Assembly: GCA_016717855.1 (NCBI GenBank)
Contig: JADKEV010000038.1
Span: forward strand, 1 to 38,403
DNA length: 38,403 bases
Direction of reading: 5' to 3'
Origin: Betaproteobacteria bacterium
GTDB lineage: Bacteria; Pseudomonadota; Gammaproteobacteria; Burkholderiales; Casimicrobiaceae
Shown: positions 24,518 through 32,697 of the stretch, one piece after another
Numbering within the stretch: position 1 is the first letter of the stretch
Layout of the letters: every line of letters starts with the position of its first letter
Made by a program: the position numbers and the translations under genes
Notes under the pieces: model-generated
The model's input: the letters and a program-made list of their open reading frames with translations, nothing else
What the model was told of the DNA's origin: nothing
The model's database searches: none

Positions 24518-25381
24518 TCAGCGTTCGGCATAGCGGGTCTCAAGCCGCTTGGTCCACAACGCAATGGGGTAACAGTACAGGAAGAACCACAGCAGCACGT
24601 AGCTGTAGATCGGGATCAACAAGTCGGTGCGCGCCTCGGCCGCCGTGATGCGGCCGGTGATGGTCATGACTTCGCTCACGCCCACGATCGAGGCCAGCGT
24701 CGTGGCCATGGTCAGGATCGCGTACCAGTTCATCCACGGCGGCAGCATTCGCTTGACGCACTGGGGCAGGATGATCTGCCACAAGGTCTGCCGCCGCGAG
24801 AATGCGAGCGAGCGCGCGGCTTCCCACTGCGCCGTGGGGATCGACTGCACCGCGCCGCGGACGATCTCGGCGAAATTGGCCATGATGGGCAGCGCCAGGC
24901 CCAGCGTGGCCTTGATCCAGTCCGGGAACGGCACGGTCACGCCGCCGAAATGGAGCTCGAACGGCATCAGGAACATCACGAAAAAGAGCAGCACCAGCCA
25001 CGGCGAATTGCGGAAGAACTGGACGACGATCCACGACGTGCCGCGCACCGGCGCCAGGAGAGAGATCCGCGCAAAGCCCAGCAGCAGCCCGGCCGCCGTG
25101 CCCAGCGCCATCGCCAGCGCGCTGATCAGCAGGTTGAACCCGAAGCCCTTGGCCAGCAGCGGCGTCCACTTGATCAGCAATTCGACGACGCCGACGGAAA
25201 GGTCGCGCGCCTGCACCTGCGCGACGGCGACGGAGGCAAGCAGCAGCGCGAGCAGCGCGAGGCCGGTGCGCAGCGTGAAGAGGGAGGCGCCGCTGGAGCG
25301 GTCGGCGTGTGCGGGGCGGGGCGGGTGCAGGCGCAGGGGTAGGAGGACGGCGAAGCGCGCGGGTGGCGGAACCTCCCTCAC
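24518..25381 (-). CDS. Polar amino acid ABC transporter permease (second)
   Basis: A HisM/GlnP-type permease. It has several hydrophobic helices and the cytoplasmic EAA loop that docks the ATPase (IPTAQWEAARSLAFSRRQTL, then QIILPQCVKRMLPPW). The N-terminal membrane entry reads GFNLLISALAMALGTAAGLL. The start is uncertain. GTG 25381 has a GAGAGGGG upstream, but both lie in a dispersed palindromic repeat; an ATG at 25525 would overlap the upstream permease gene by 53 bases and run through the whole repeat; a start further in is also possible. The first roughly 35 residues of this model (proline- and arginine-rich) do not look ancestral. It should pair with the other permease as a heterodimer. 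Confidence 0.82.
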   Translation of the reverse strand: MREVPPPARFAVLLPLRLHPPRPAHADRSSGASLFTLRTGLALLALLLASVAVAQVQARDLSVGVVELLIKWTPLLAKGFGFNLLISALAMALGTAAGLLLGFARISLLAPVRGTSWIVVQFFRNSPWLVLLFFVMFLMPFELHFGGVTVPFPDWIKATLGLALPIMANFAEIVRGAVQSIPTAQWEAARSLAFSRRQTLWQIILPQCVKRMLPPWMNWYAILTMATTLASIVGVSEVMTITGRITAAEARTDLLIPIYSYVLLWFFLYCYPIALWTKRLETRYAER

Positions 25382-25451
25382 CCCCGGCCCCTCTCCCGGA
25401 GGGAGAAGCAAAGCTCCCTTCTCCCTCGGGGAGAAGGGCTGGGGATGAGGG
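25375..25451. repeat. Intergenic inverted repeat, family B, copy 1
   Basis: A 77-base imperfect palindrome from CCCTCACCCCCGGCCCCTC to GGGCTGGGGATGAGGG, with nested CTCTCCC/GGGAGA pairs. It sits between the two permease genes and covers candidate start codons of the second. Repeats of this kind (CCCTCACCCC...CCTCTCCC) are widespread in proteobacterial intergenic DNA. Confidence 0.75.
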
Positions 25452-25472
25452 AGGCCGGTATCGCACGCATGT

Positions 25473-26204
25473 TCATTGCCCGAACCCCGGCACGCGCAGC
25501 CGTGTTTCCAGCCGCTGCATCCCATGGTTGATGATGCCGACGATGGCGACGTAGGAAATCAGCAGCACGACCATCATCTCCGGCACGTTGACCTGCTCCG
25601 ACCAGATCTGCGCCGACATGTAGAGCAACTCCGGCACCGCGATCGCGTAGGCCAGCGTGGTCGTCTTCACCAGGTTGACCAGGTTGTTGGTCATCGCCGG
25701 CATCGTCACCCGCAGCGCCAGCGGCAGGACCACCAGCCGGAACACCTGCGCGCGCGAGTACCCGAGCGATTCAGCGGCCTCGATCATGGCCTTGGGCACC
25801 GCCTCGATGCCGGCCCGGAAGATCTCGGCGGCGAACGCGGCCTCGAGCAGGGTCAGCGACACGATCGCCCAGCCCATCGAGCCCAGCAGCGGCATTCCGT
25901 CCACTTTCGGCAGCAACGGGCCGACGGCGAAATAGAAAAAGTACAGCTGCACCAGCGGTGGCGTGTTGCGGAAGAGCTGGACGAAGCCGTTGGCGGCGCG
26001 GCGGATGGCGGCCTGCCGCGAGCCGCACAGCCACGCCGTGCAGGCGCCGAGCAGCAGGCTCAGGATCAGGCAGTACAGGGAAAGCTTGAGGGTGTTGCCG
26101 AAGCCCTCGAGAAAACGCGAGCGGTCGTAGCTGTCGTAGAAGATCGTCAGCTTGATCCCGCTGGTCTGGTGCAGCCATTTGAACCAGGCCGCGATGTCAA
26201 TCAT
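25473..26204 (-). CDS. Polar amino acid ABC transporter permease (first)
   Basis: A 243-residue HisQ/GlnP-type permease. ATG 26204 opens MIDIAAWFKWLHQTSG. It has the family's N-terminal segment (FLEGFGNTLKLSLYCLILSL), FVQLFRNTPPLVQLYFFYF and the EAA loop (EAVPKAMIEAAESLGYSRAQ with VFRLVVLPLALRVTMPA). About five membrane helices are visible. It should form the channel with the second permease. It lies between the binding-protein gene and the second permease, and a family B repeat precedes it. Confidence 0.92.
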   Translation of the reverse strand: MIDIAAWFKWLHQTSGIKLTIFYDSYDRSRFLEGFGNTLKLSLYCLILSLLLGACTAWLCGSRQAAIRRAANGFVQLFRNTPPLVQLYFFYFAVGPLLPKVDGMPLLGSMGWAIVSLTLLEAAFAAEIFRAGIEAVPKAMIEAAESLGYSRAQVFRLVVLPLALRVTMPAMTNNLVNLVKTTTLAYAIAVPELLYMSAQIWSEQVNVPEMMVVLLISYVAIVGIINHGMQRLETRLRVPGFGQ

Positions 26205-26231
26205 GCCGCGAACCCACGGGGAGACCGCCGC

Positions 26232-26271
26232 CCCTCACCCCAACCCTCTCCCCGCGAGCGGGGCGAGGGAG
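26232..26271. repeat. Intergenic inverted repeat, family B, copy 2
   Basis: A shorter relative of the copy at 25375: CCCTCACCCCAACCCTCTCC, then a CCCCGC-GAGC-GGGGCG hairpin and GAGGGAG. It lies between the binding-protein stop and the first permease start, where it could tune relative expression within the operon. Confidence 0.65.
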
Positions 26272-26289
26272 ATCAGCATGACACGCACG

Positions 26290-27111
26290 CTACTTATTCT
26301 TTGCCTGCTGTTCCAGCAGGAACGGCGACTGCGGGATGCCCCACTTTTTTTCGAGTTCGAGGACGAAGCCGGTCTTGTGCCACTCCTTGCTCACGTCGCT
26401 GATCCACGCGGCGAACTTGGTGTCTTCCTTGCGCACGCCCAGTCCCCACGGTTCCGGATCGATCGCCGGTACCATCATCGCGTAGTCGGCCCACTTGGCG
26501 TCGCCCATGATGCCGGCGAAGAACGTGGTGTCGAACACGGTGCCCACGCAGTTGCCGCCTTCGAGCGCCGCCATCGCCTCGGTGACGCCCTTGAACGTGA
26601 CCAGCTGCGCGCCGAATTCCTCGCCCGTCTTCCGGTTGTAGTACGCGCCCTGGACCGCGCACACCGGCTTGCCCTTGAGGTCCGTCCAGTTCTTCAGCCC
26701 CGAGTTCTTCTTCGCGAACACAGTGGCCGCGCCCGCGTAGTAGTACGGCTGTGGAATCGCGACGACCTCGGCCCGGTCAGGCCGATAGGCCATGGTCGCG
26801 ATCATCATGTCGGTGCGGCCCTGCTTGACGAATTCCATCCGGTTCGCCGCGACTACCGGCACCAGTTCGATCGCGACCCCCAGCCGCCTGGCGATGTCGT
26901 TGGCCAGGTCGATCTCGAGGCCGACGATCTTGCCTGCCGGATCCGTGTAGCCGAACGGCTTGTAGTCGGCCTTGACGCCGACGACCATCTTGCCCTTCTG
27001 CTTGATGCTGGCCATGGTGTCGACCTGCGCCCAGCCGGCGCCGGCGGCCAGCATGAACAGGCCTGCGAACATGGCAGCCAATTTGCGTTGCAGCGATTTT
27101 CCGTTATGCAC
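26290..27111 (-). CDS. Polar amino acid ABC transporter, periplasmic binding protein
   Basis: A 273-residue family 3 solute-binding protein. The GTG at 27111 is chosen because AGGAGG lies 4 bases upstream and a signal peptide follows directly (KLAAMFAGLFMLAAGAGWAQ). The mature protein has the usual opening (IKQKGKMVVGVKADYKPFGY), the ligand-contact block (GLEIDLANDIARRLG), DMMIATMAYRPDRAEVVAIP with an Arg that normally binds the ligand carboxylate, and a second lobe (LKGKPVCAVQGAYYN). An amino acid or related carboxylated amine is expected. It is first in the operon, divergent from soxB. Confidence 0.92.
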   Translation of the reverse strand: MHNGKSLQRKLAAMFAGLFMLAAGAGWAQVDTMASIKQKGKMVVGVKADYKPFGYTDPAGKIVGLEIDLANDIARRLGVAIELVPVVAANRMEFVKQGRTDMMIATMAYRPDRAEVVAIPQPYYYAGAATVFAKKNSGLKNWTDLKGKPVCAVQGAYYNRKTGEEFGAQLVTFKGVTEAMAALEGGNCVGTVFDTTFFAGIMGDAKWADYAMMVPAIDPEPWGLGVRKEDTKFAAWISDVSKEWHKTGFVLELEKKWGIPQSPFLLEQQAKNK

Positions 27112-27391
27112 TATGCCTCCTTGCGACTGTGGGTTGCGCGCGGCGAAAAATTCGGCATTCGCGCGCGGGGATTGTAGAATGGAGCCGTTGGATCGACCGC
27201 ATTGCCACGCCGCGATTGTAACCGCGCGGCGACGCTGCCGGATCGCGGCAGGCCGGTCGACTCGACTCTTGAGGATAAGCGATTCCAATTGCCGGTGCAA
27301 CCGCCGGACTCGACATGCAACCAGGGGCCCCATCCATGCAGGTCCGGCCGTACGTCAGCCTCTTGTAATTGAAGACGAAGAATCGCGGGAC
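27112..27391. promoter_or_regulatory. Divergent control region between the ABC operon and the sox operon
   Basis: The two operons share these 280 bases, so co-control is likely. On the minus strand the hexamer TACAAT, a good -10, occurs at 27171-27176 and again at 27215-27220, as part of a direct repeat GATTGTA (plus strand); the nearer one would give a leader of about 55 bases for the binding-protein gene. I found no convincing -35 partner and no clear promoter for soxB. No regulator gene is adjacent. Confidence 0.35.
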
Positions 27392-28645
27392 ATGCGCTAC
27401 TCCATCTTCTCCCTGGTTCGCCAGGCGTTCGCCGGCCATCGCGGCTGGGACGAAGCCTGGCGCACCCCGGAGCCGAAGAAGCAGTACGACGTGGTGATCG
27501 TCGGCGGCGGCGGGCATGGCCTCGCGACGGCGTACTACCTGGCGAAGAACCACGGCGTCAGCAATGTCGCGGTGCTGGAGAAGGGCTACATCGGCGGCGG
27601 CAACACCGGGCGCAACACCACCATCGTCCGCTCGAACTACATGCTCGACGACAACGCGCATTTCTACGAATGGTCGCTGAAGCTCTGGCACCAGTTGTCC
27701 ACGGATCTCAACTACAACACGATGTTCAGCCCGCGCGGGGTGCTGAACCTCGCGCACACCGAGGGCCAGCGCGACCAGTACTTCCGCCGCGGCAACCGGA
27801 TGCTGCTGAACGGCATCGACGCCGAGTGGATGACGCGCGAGGACATCGCCCGCTTCATCCCGCACCTCGATTGCTCCGACAACCCGCGCTTTCCCATCCT
27901 GGGCGGGCTCATGCAGCGCCGCGGCGGCACCGCGCGCCACGATGCGGTGGCCTGGGGCTATGCGCGCGCCGCGTCGGCGCTGGGCGTGGACATCATCCAG
28001 AACTGCGAAGTCCAGGGCTTCGCGCGGGAAGGCAACCGGGTCGTCGCGGTGGAGACCTCGCGCGGGCGCATCGGCGCCGGCAAGGTCGGGATCGCCGTGG
28101 CCGGCAACTCGGGCCGCGTCGCGGGGATGGTCGGGCTCAAGCTGCCGATCGAGACGCACGTGCTCCAGGCTTTCGTTTCCGAGCCGCTCAAGCCGATGCT
28201 CGACACGGTCGTCACCTACGGCGCGGGCCACTTCTACATGAGCCAGTCGGACAAGGGCGAACTGGTGATGGGCGGTGACCTGGATTTCTATCCCAGCTAT
28301 GCGCAGAAGGGCAACATTCCGATCCTCGAAGAGGCGGTCGCCGCGGGGCTGCAGATGTTCCCCATCCTGTCGCGGGTGCGGATGATGCGGCACTGGGGCG
28401 GCGTGATGGACATGACGCTGGACGGCAGCCCCATCATCGCCAAGACCCCAATCGACAATTTCTATCTCAATGGCGGCTGGTGCTACGGCGGCTTCAAGGC
28501 CACCCCCGCTTCCGGCTGGGTCTTCGCCCACACCATCGCCCACGACGCGCCGCACGAACTCAACCGCGCCCACACGCTGGAGCGTTTCGAGACCGGGCAC
28601 GTCATCGACGACAAGGGCGCGGGTCCGGTCGCGCAGTGGCATTGA
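27392..28645 (+). CDS. soxB: Sarcosine oxidase beta subunit
   Basis: The 417-residue flavoprotein matches the beta subunit of heterotetrameric sarcosine oxidase in length and motifs: FAD-binding YDVVIVGGGGHGLATAYYLA (about residues 32-51), NTGRNTTIVRSNYMLD, and GGTARHDAVAWGYAR, where His183 is in the position expected to carry the covalent FMN. HWGGVMDMTLDGSPII and LNGGWCYGGFKATPASG close the catalytic domain. The enzyme oxidises sarcosine (N-methylglycine) to glycine and transfers the methyl carbon to tetrahydrofolate or formaldehyde. ATG 27392 fits the family's usual N-terminus (MRYSIFSLVRQAF); the open frame further upstream is not conserved. It is first of soxBDAG and divergent from an amino-acid importer. 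Confidence 0.93.
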   Translation: MRYSIFSLVRQAFAGHRGWDEAWRTPEPKKQYDVVIVGGGGHGLATAYYLAKNHGVSNVAVLEKGYIGGGNTGRNTTIVRSNYMLDDNAHFYEWSLKLWHQLSTDLNYNTMFSPRGVLNLAHTEGQRDQYFRRGNRMLLNGIDAEWMTREDIARFIPHLDCSDNPRFPILGGLMQRRGGTARHDAVAWGYARAASALGVDIIQNCEVQGFAREGNRVVAVETSRGRIGAGKVGIAVAGNSGRVAGMVGLKLPIETHVLQAFVSEPLKPMLDTVVTYGAGHFYMSQSDKGELVMGGDLDFYPSYAQKGNIPILEEAVAAGLQMFPILSRVRMMRHWGGVMDMTLDGSPIIAKTPIDNFYLNGGWCYGGFKATPASGWVFAHTIAHDAPHELNRAHTLERFETGHVIDDKGAGPVAQWH

Positions 28646-28712
28646 TGCGAGTCGGCGCAGGGTCGAGCGGGCTCCCTGCCCGGGCGGGGGGGTGGGGGGG
28701 CGCTCTTGAGGA

Positions 28713-28744
28713 CATGGTATCGCTCCGCTCCACCCCCCATCCGG
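28713..28744 (-). repeat. Degenerate family A palindromic repeat
   Basis: ATGGTATCGCTCCGCTCCAC followed by CCCCCATCC is a damaged copy of the repeat seen intact at 15772 and 23177. It occupies the 118-base gap between soxB and soxD, next to a long G-rich run (28681-28700). Confidence 0.5.
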
Positions 28745-28763
28745 GGCCGGTCCGGGATAACGA

Positions 28764-29030
28764 ATGCAGCAATTCACCTGCCCCTACTGCGGCCCTCGCG
28801 ACCAGTCCGAATTCACGTACGGCCGTGAAGCGACATCGGTCCCCGCGCTGGACGCGAGCGCGGCCGAGTGGCAGCGCTTCGTCTACGAGCGCGACAATCC
28901 CGCCGGCCCGCATGCCGAGTGGTGGCATCACAACCACGGCTGCCGGCAGTGGCTGGAAATCGTCCGTGACACGCTGACGCACGAGGTGCTGGCGATCCGC
29001 GCAGCGCGGCCCCCGGAGGACCGCGGATGA
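28764..29030 (+). CDS. soxD: Sarcosine oxidase delta subunit
   Basis: An 88-residue protein with the zinc-ribbon-like motif of SoxD: Cys6 and Cys9 (CPYCG) with His56 and Cys60 (HHNHGCRQW), plus the typical middle part (EWQRFVYERDNPAGPHAEWW) and VRDTLTHEV. It is a small structural subunit of the alpha-beta-gamma-delta complex. It follows soxB after 118 bases and precedes soxA by 13, as in the conserved B-D-A-G order. Confidence 0.93.
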   Translation: MQQFTCPYCGPRDQSEFTYGREATSVPALDASAAEWQRFVYERDNPAGPHAEWWHHNHGCRQWLEIVRDTLTHEVLAIRAARPPEDRG

Positions 29031-29043
29031 AACGGGTCCGGGC

Positions 29044-32000
29044 ATGAGCGCGCAGCCGCAATCGCACCGGCTGCCCGAGGGCGGCCGGGTCGACCGGGGC
29101 TGGCCGCTGGAGTTCACGTTCGACGGCGCCGGCTACCAGGGGTACGCGGGCGACACGCTGGCTTCGGCGTTGCTGGCCAACGGCGTCAAGCTGGTCGGGC
29201 GCAGCTTCAAGTATCACCGGCGGCGCGGCATCTACAGCGCCGGCCCGGAAGAGCCCAGCGCGCTGGTCCGCCTGCGCCGCGGCGCGCGCGCCGAGCCCAA
29301 CACCCGCGCGACGATGGTCGAATTGTTCGACGGCCTCGAGGCCGAGAGCCAGAATCGCTGGCCATCGCTCGCTTTCGACTGGCGCGCGATCAACCAGTGG
29401 TTCTCGCCGTTGATGCCGGCCGGCTTCTATTACAAGACATTCATGTGGCCGCCGAAACTCTGGATGTTCTACGAACGCCAGATCCGCAAGGCGGCGGGGA
29501 TGGGGCTGGCGCCCGAGACGGCCGATCCCGATCACTACGCGTTCGAGTACGCGCACTGCGACGTGCTGGTCGCGGGCAGCGGCCCCGCAGGGCTGGCCGC
29601 GGCGCTCGCGGCCGCGCGCGCCGGGGCGCGCGTCGTCCTGGCCGACGAGCGCGCGGAACTGGGCGGCTCCGCGCTGTGGGAAAGGAACACGATCGCGGGC
29701 ATGCCCGCCGCCGACTGGGTCGCGCACACGCTGGCCGAGCTGGCCGCCTGCCCCAACGTGCGCTGCCTGCCGCGCAGCACCGTGTTCGGGCACTACGATC
29801 ACGGCATGGTCGCGATCGCCGAGCGCGTGACCGACCATCTCGCCGAGGTGCCTGCCACGCACCCGCGCCAGCGGCTGATCCATCTGCGGACCAAGCGCGT
29901 CGTGATGGCCACCGGCAGCATCGAGCGACCGCTGGTGTTCGCGGACAACGACAAGCCGGGCGTGATGCTCGCTTCGGCGGTGCGCACCTACATCAACCAG
30001 TACGCGGTGCTGCCGGGACGGCGCGTCGCGATCTTCACCAACAACGACGATGCGTACCGGACCGCGTTCGACGCGCGGAGCGCCGGCGCCAACGCAGTCA
30101 CGATCATCGATACGCGCAGCGAAGTCGATCCGGCGCTGGTGGCCAGGACTGCCGCGGAAGGCATCGCGCATTGGGCCGGCGCGTGCGTCGCGGCGGTCAA
30201 CGGCCGCAGCGTCGAGTCGGTCGAGGTCGTTCGCCGCGACGGCGCGCCGCTGGCGCGAATCGAGTGCGACGTGCTGGCGTGCTCGGGCGGCTGGAGCCCG
30301 ACGGTGCACCTGTACTCGCAGGCCGGCGGCAAGCTCCGCTTCGACGAGGCGATCACCGGCTTCGTCCCGGACACCGCGCGGGCGGCAATCGCCGTGGCGG
30401 GCGCGGCGGGCGGCGAGTTCACGCTGGCCGGCGCGCTGCAGCAGGGCTGCGCCGCCGGCGAGGAAGCCGCGCGGCTGGCCGGATTCGCGCCGAAGGCCGG
30501 CGCCGCGGCGATCGTGCCGGCGTGCGAGCCGGAAACGCCGCCGCGGATCGAGCCGCTGTGGCAGGCGCCCGGGTCCGCGTCGCGCGGCAAGCGCTTCGTC
30601 GACATCCAGGACGACGTTGCGGTGGAGGACATCGAACTGGCGCACCGCGAGAATTTCCGCTCGGTCGAGCACCTGAAGCGCTACACCACGCTGGGGATGG
30701 GCACCGACCAGGGCAAGACCTCGAACATCAACGGCCTCGCGATCCTGGCGTCGCTGCGCGGCGAAACGATTCCCGCGGTGGGCACCACGACGTTCCGGCC
30801 GCCGTACACGCCGGTCGCGCTGGGATTGTTCGCCGGCGCCGAGCGGGCCAAGCATCACACGCCGGTGCGGCGCACGCCGCTGCACAACTGGCACATGTTG
30901 CGCGGCGCGGCGCTGACCACGGTCGGCCACTGGCTGCGGCCGAAAGCGTACCAGCTGCTCGATGAGACGTTCGACGCGGCGTGGCGACGCGAAAGCGTGG
31001 CGGTGCGCAACGCGGTCGGCCTGGTCGACGTCGGGACGCTGGGCAAGATCGACGTGCAGGGGCCGGATGCGCAGGAGTTCCTGCAGCGCGTCTACTGCAA
31101 CAATTTCGCGAACCTCGCCGTGGGCCGGCTGCGCTACGGGCTGATGCTGCGCGAGGACGGCATCGTGATGGACGACGGCACGGTCGCGCGCCTGTCCGAA
31201 AACCACTACGTGCTCTCGACGACGACCGTCAACGCGGGCAAGGTGCAGAGCCAGTTCGAGTGGCTGCTGCAGGTGGCATGGCCGGAACTGCGGTGCCACG
31301 CGGTGTCGGTCACCGAGCAGTTCGCGCAGTTCGCCCTGGCCGGGCCGCAATCGCATGCAGTGCTGGCCGCGCTGCTGCCCGAAACCGACGTGTCCGACGC
31401 GGCGCTGCCCCACCTGGGGCTCCTGCAGGCCGCTGTCGACGGCACGCCGGTGACCGTGTTCCGGATGAGCTATTCGGGCGAGCGCGCGTATGAAATCGCC
31501 GTCGGCGCCGACTGCGGCGAAGCGTTGTGGACGCGCATCCTGGAGTGCGGGCTGCCGTTCGGCATCACGCCCTACGGCACCGAGGCGATGGGCGTGCTGC
31601 GCATCGAGAAGGGGCACGTCGCCGGCAACGAACTCGACGGCCGGACGACGGCCGCCGATCTCGGGCTGGGCAAGCTGGTCAGGAAGAGTGGTGGCTTCGT
31701 CGGCGCCGCGCTGGCGCGGAGGAGCGGCCTGGTCGAGACGCAGCGGCCCGCGTTCGTCGGGCTGGTGCCGGTCGATGGCAAAAGCGCGATCCGCGCCGGC
31801 AGCCAGCTTGTCGCGAGCGAACAAGCGGCGCGCGCCGGCGGCGTCGTGGCCAAGCAGGGGTGGGTGAGTTCGGCGACGCCGAGCGCGTTCCTCGGCCATC
31901 CGATCGCGCTGGGGTTCCTGGAGAACGGCGCCGCCAGGCACGGCGAAGAACTGGTTGCCGCCTCGCCGATCTCGGGCGAGTTCACGCGCGTGCGCGTGGT

Positions 32001-32046
32001 GCCGCCGGTGTTCGTCGACCCGGCCAACGAACGGCTGCGGGGCTGA
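29044..32046 (+). CDS. soxA: Sarcosine oxidase alpha subunit
   Basis: A 1000-residue protein with SoxA domain order: a ferredoxin-like N-terminal domain (residues 15-110, FTFDGAGYQGYAGDTLASAL, RSFKYHRRRGIYSAG), a dinucleotide-binding oxidoreductase domain starting at VLVAGSGPAGLAAALAAA (about residue 172) with RVVMATGSIERP, then a GcvT-like folate-binding domain in the last roughly 390 residues (VGLVDVGTLGKIDVQGPDA, SYSGERAYEIAV, YGTEAMGVLRIEKGH). The C-terminal domain passes the one-carbon unit from the demethylated substrate to tetrahydrofolate. Length and motifs appear intact. It is preceded by soxD and followed by soxG after 2 bases. Confidence 0.94.
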   Translation: MSAQPQSHRLPEGGRVDRGWPLEFTFDGAGYQGYAGDTLASALLANGVKLVGRSFKYHRRRGIYSAGPEEPSALVRLRRGARAEPNTRATMVELFDGLEAESQNRWPSLAFDWRAINQWFSPLMPAGFYYKTFMWPPKLWMFYERQIRKAAGMGLAPETADPDHYAFEYAHCDVLVAGSGPAGLAAALAAARAGARVVLADERAELGGSALWERNTIAGMPAADWVAHTLAELAACPNVRCLPRSTVFGHYDHGMVAIAERVTDHLAEVPATHPRQRLIHLRTKRVVMATGSIERPLVFADNDKPGVMLASAVRTYINQYAVLPGRRVAIFTNNDDAYRTAFDARSAGANAVTIIDTRSEVDPALVARTAAEGIAHWAGACVAAVNGRSVESVEVVRRDGAPLARIECDVLACSGGWSPTVHLYSQAGGKLRFDEAITGFVPDTARAAIAVAGAAGGEFTLAGALQQGCAAGEEAARLAGFAPKAGAAAIVPACEPETPPRIEPLWQAPGSASRGKRFVDIQDDVAVEDIELAHRENFRSVEHLKRYTTLGMGTDQGKTSNINGLAILASLRGETIPAVGTTTFRPPYTPVALGLFAGAERAKHHTPVRRTPLHNWHMLRGAALTTVGHWLRPKAYQLLDETFDAAWRRESVAVRNAVGLVDVGTLGKIDVQGPDAQEFLQRVYCNNFANLAVGRLRYGLMLREDGIVMDDGTVARLSENHYVLSTTTVNAGKVQSQFEWLLQVAWPELRCHAVSVTEQFAQFALAGPQSHAVLAALLPETDVSDAALPHLGLLQAAVDGTPVTVFRMSYSGERAYEIAVGADCGEALWTRILECGLPFGITPYGTEAMGVLRIEKGHVAGNELDGRTTAADLGLGKLVRKSGGFVGAALARRSGLVETQRPAFVGLVPVDGKSAIRAGSQLVASEQAARAGGVVAKQGWVSSATPSAFLGHPIALGFLENGAARHGEELVAASPISGEFTRVRVVPPVFVDPANERLRG

Positions 32047-32048
32047 GC

Positions 32049-32654
32049 ATGCTCGAACGCCGCTCCGCGCTCGCCGCGCACCCGCTGCTGCAGCCAGGGA
32101 AGCGCGTCGGCCTGCAGCCCGTGGGGGCCGCGGCCGTGACGTTGTCGGAAAGGCGGCCGCTGACCATCCTGCAGGTGTCCGCGTTCGCGCGGACCGTCGC
32201 GGAGGCCGGCATCCATCTGGCGGGCGCGCTGGAGCTCGAATTGCCGGAACCCAATCGTCTTTGCAGCGATCGCAGGAAGAGCCTGCGCGCCATCGGCCCC
32301 GGCGTCTGGCAAGCGGTCGGCGACGAGGGCGCGGTCCCCACCGCCGCCGCGCTGCGCGCCACGCTATCCGGCGTCGCCACGGTCGTCGACCTGAGCCATG
32401 CCCGCACCGCGTTGCAGGTGAGCGGCCCGGCCGCCGCGCGCACCCTCGCCAAGCACTGCGGCCTCGACCTGTACGCTTCGCACTTTCCGACGGGCAGCGC
32501 GACCAACACGCGCTTCGGCCATGTCGGGATGACGCTGGCGCGCCTCGACGATGCGCCCACGTTCGAATTGCTCGTGTTCCGCGGCTACGCCGAATTCGTG
32601 TTCGAGGCGCTGGCCGAAGCGGCCGCGGAGTTCGGCTTGCAGATCGTCACGTAG
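32049..32654 (+). CDS. soxG: Sarcosine oxidase gamma subunit
   Basis: A 201-residue protein starting 2 bases after the soxA stop. It has the weakly conserved SoxG pattern: TILQVSAFARTVAEAG near residue 40, GPGVWQAVG, ATVVDLSHARTALQVSGPAA, AKHCGLDLYASHFPTGS and a closing FELLVFRGYAEFVFEAL. SoxG stabilises the complex and contacts the alpha subunit near the folate domain. Identification rests partly on position, since gamma subunits diverge quickly. Confidence 0.88.
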   Translation: MLERRSALAAHPLLQPGKRVGLQPVGAAAVTLSERRPLTILQVSAFARTVAEAGIHLAGALELELPEPNRLCSDRRKSLRAIGPGVWQAVGDEGAVPTAAALRATLSGVATVVDLSHARTALQVSGPAAARTLAKHCGLDLYASHFPTGSATNTRFGHVGMTLARLDDAPTFELLVFRGYAEFVFEALAEAAAEFGLQIVT

Positions 32655-32697
32655 AAAACGGAATACCGGTTCACCCGGACTTGAAAGCCAACCGCAC

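Noticed and set aside
28813..31941. Very long minus-strand open frame opposite soxA, and similar long frames opposite soxB, pobA and the MFS gene
   Set aside because: They mirror high-GC coding strands, are Arg/His/Ala-rich without domains, lack ribosome sites, and overlap well-identified genes.
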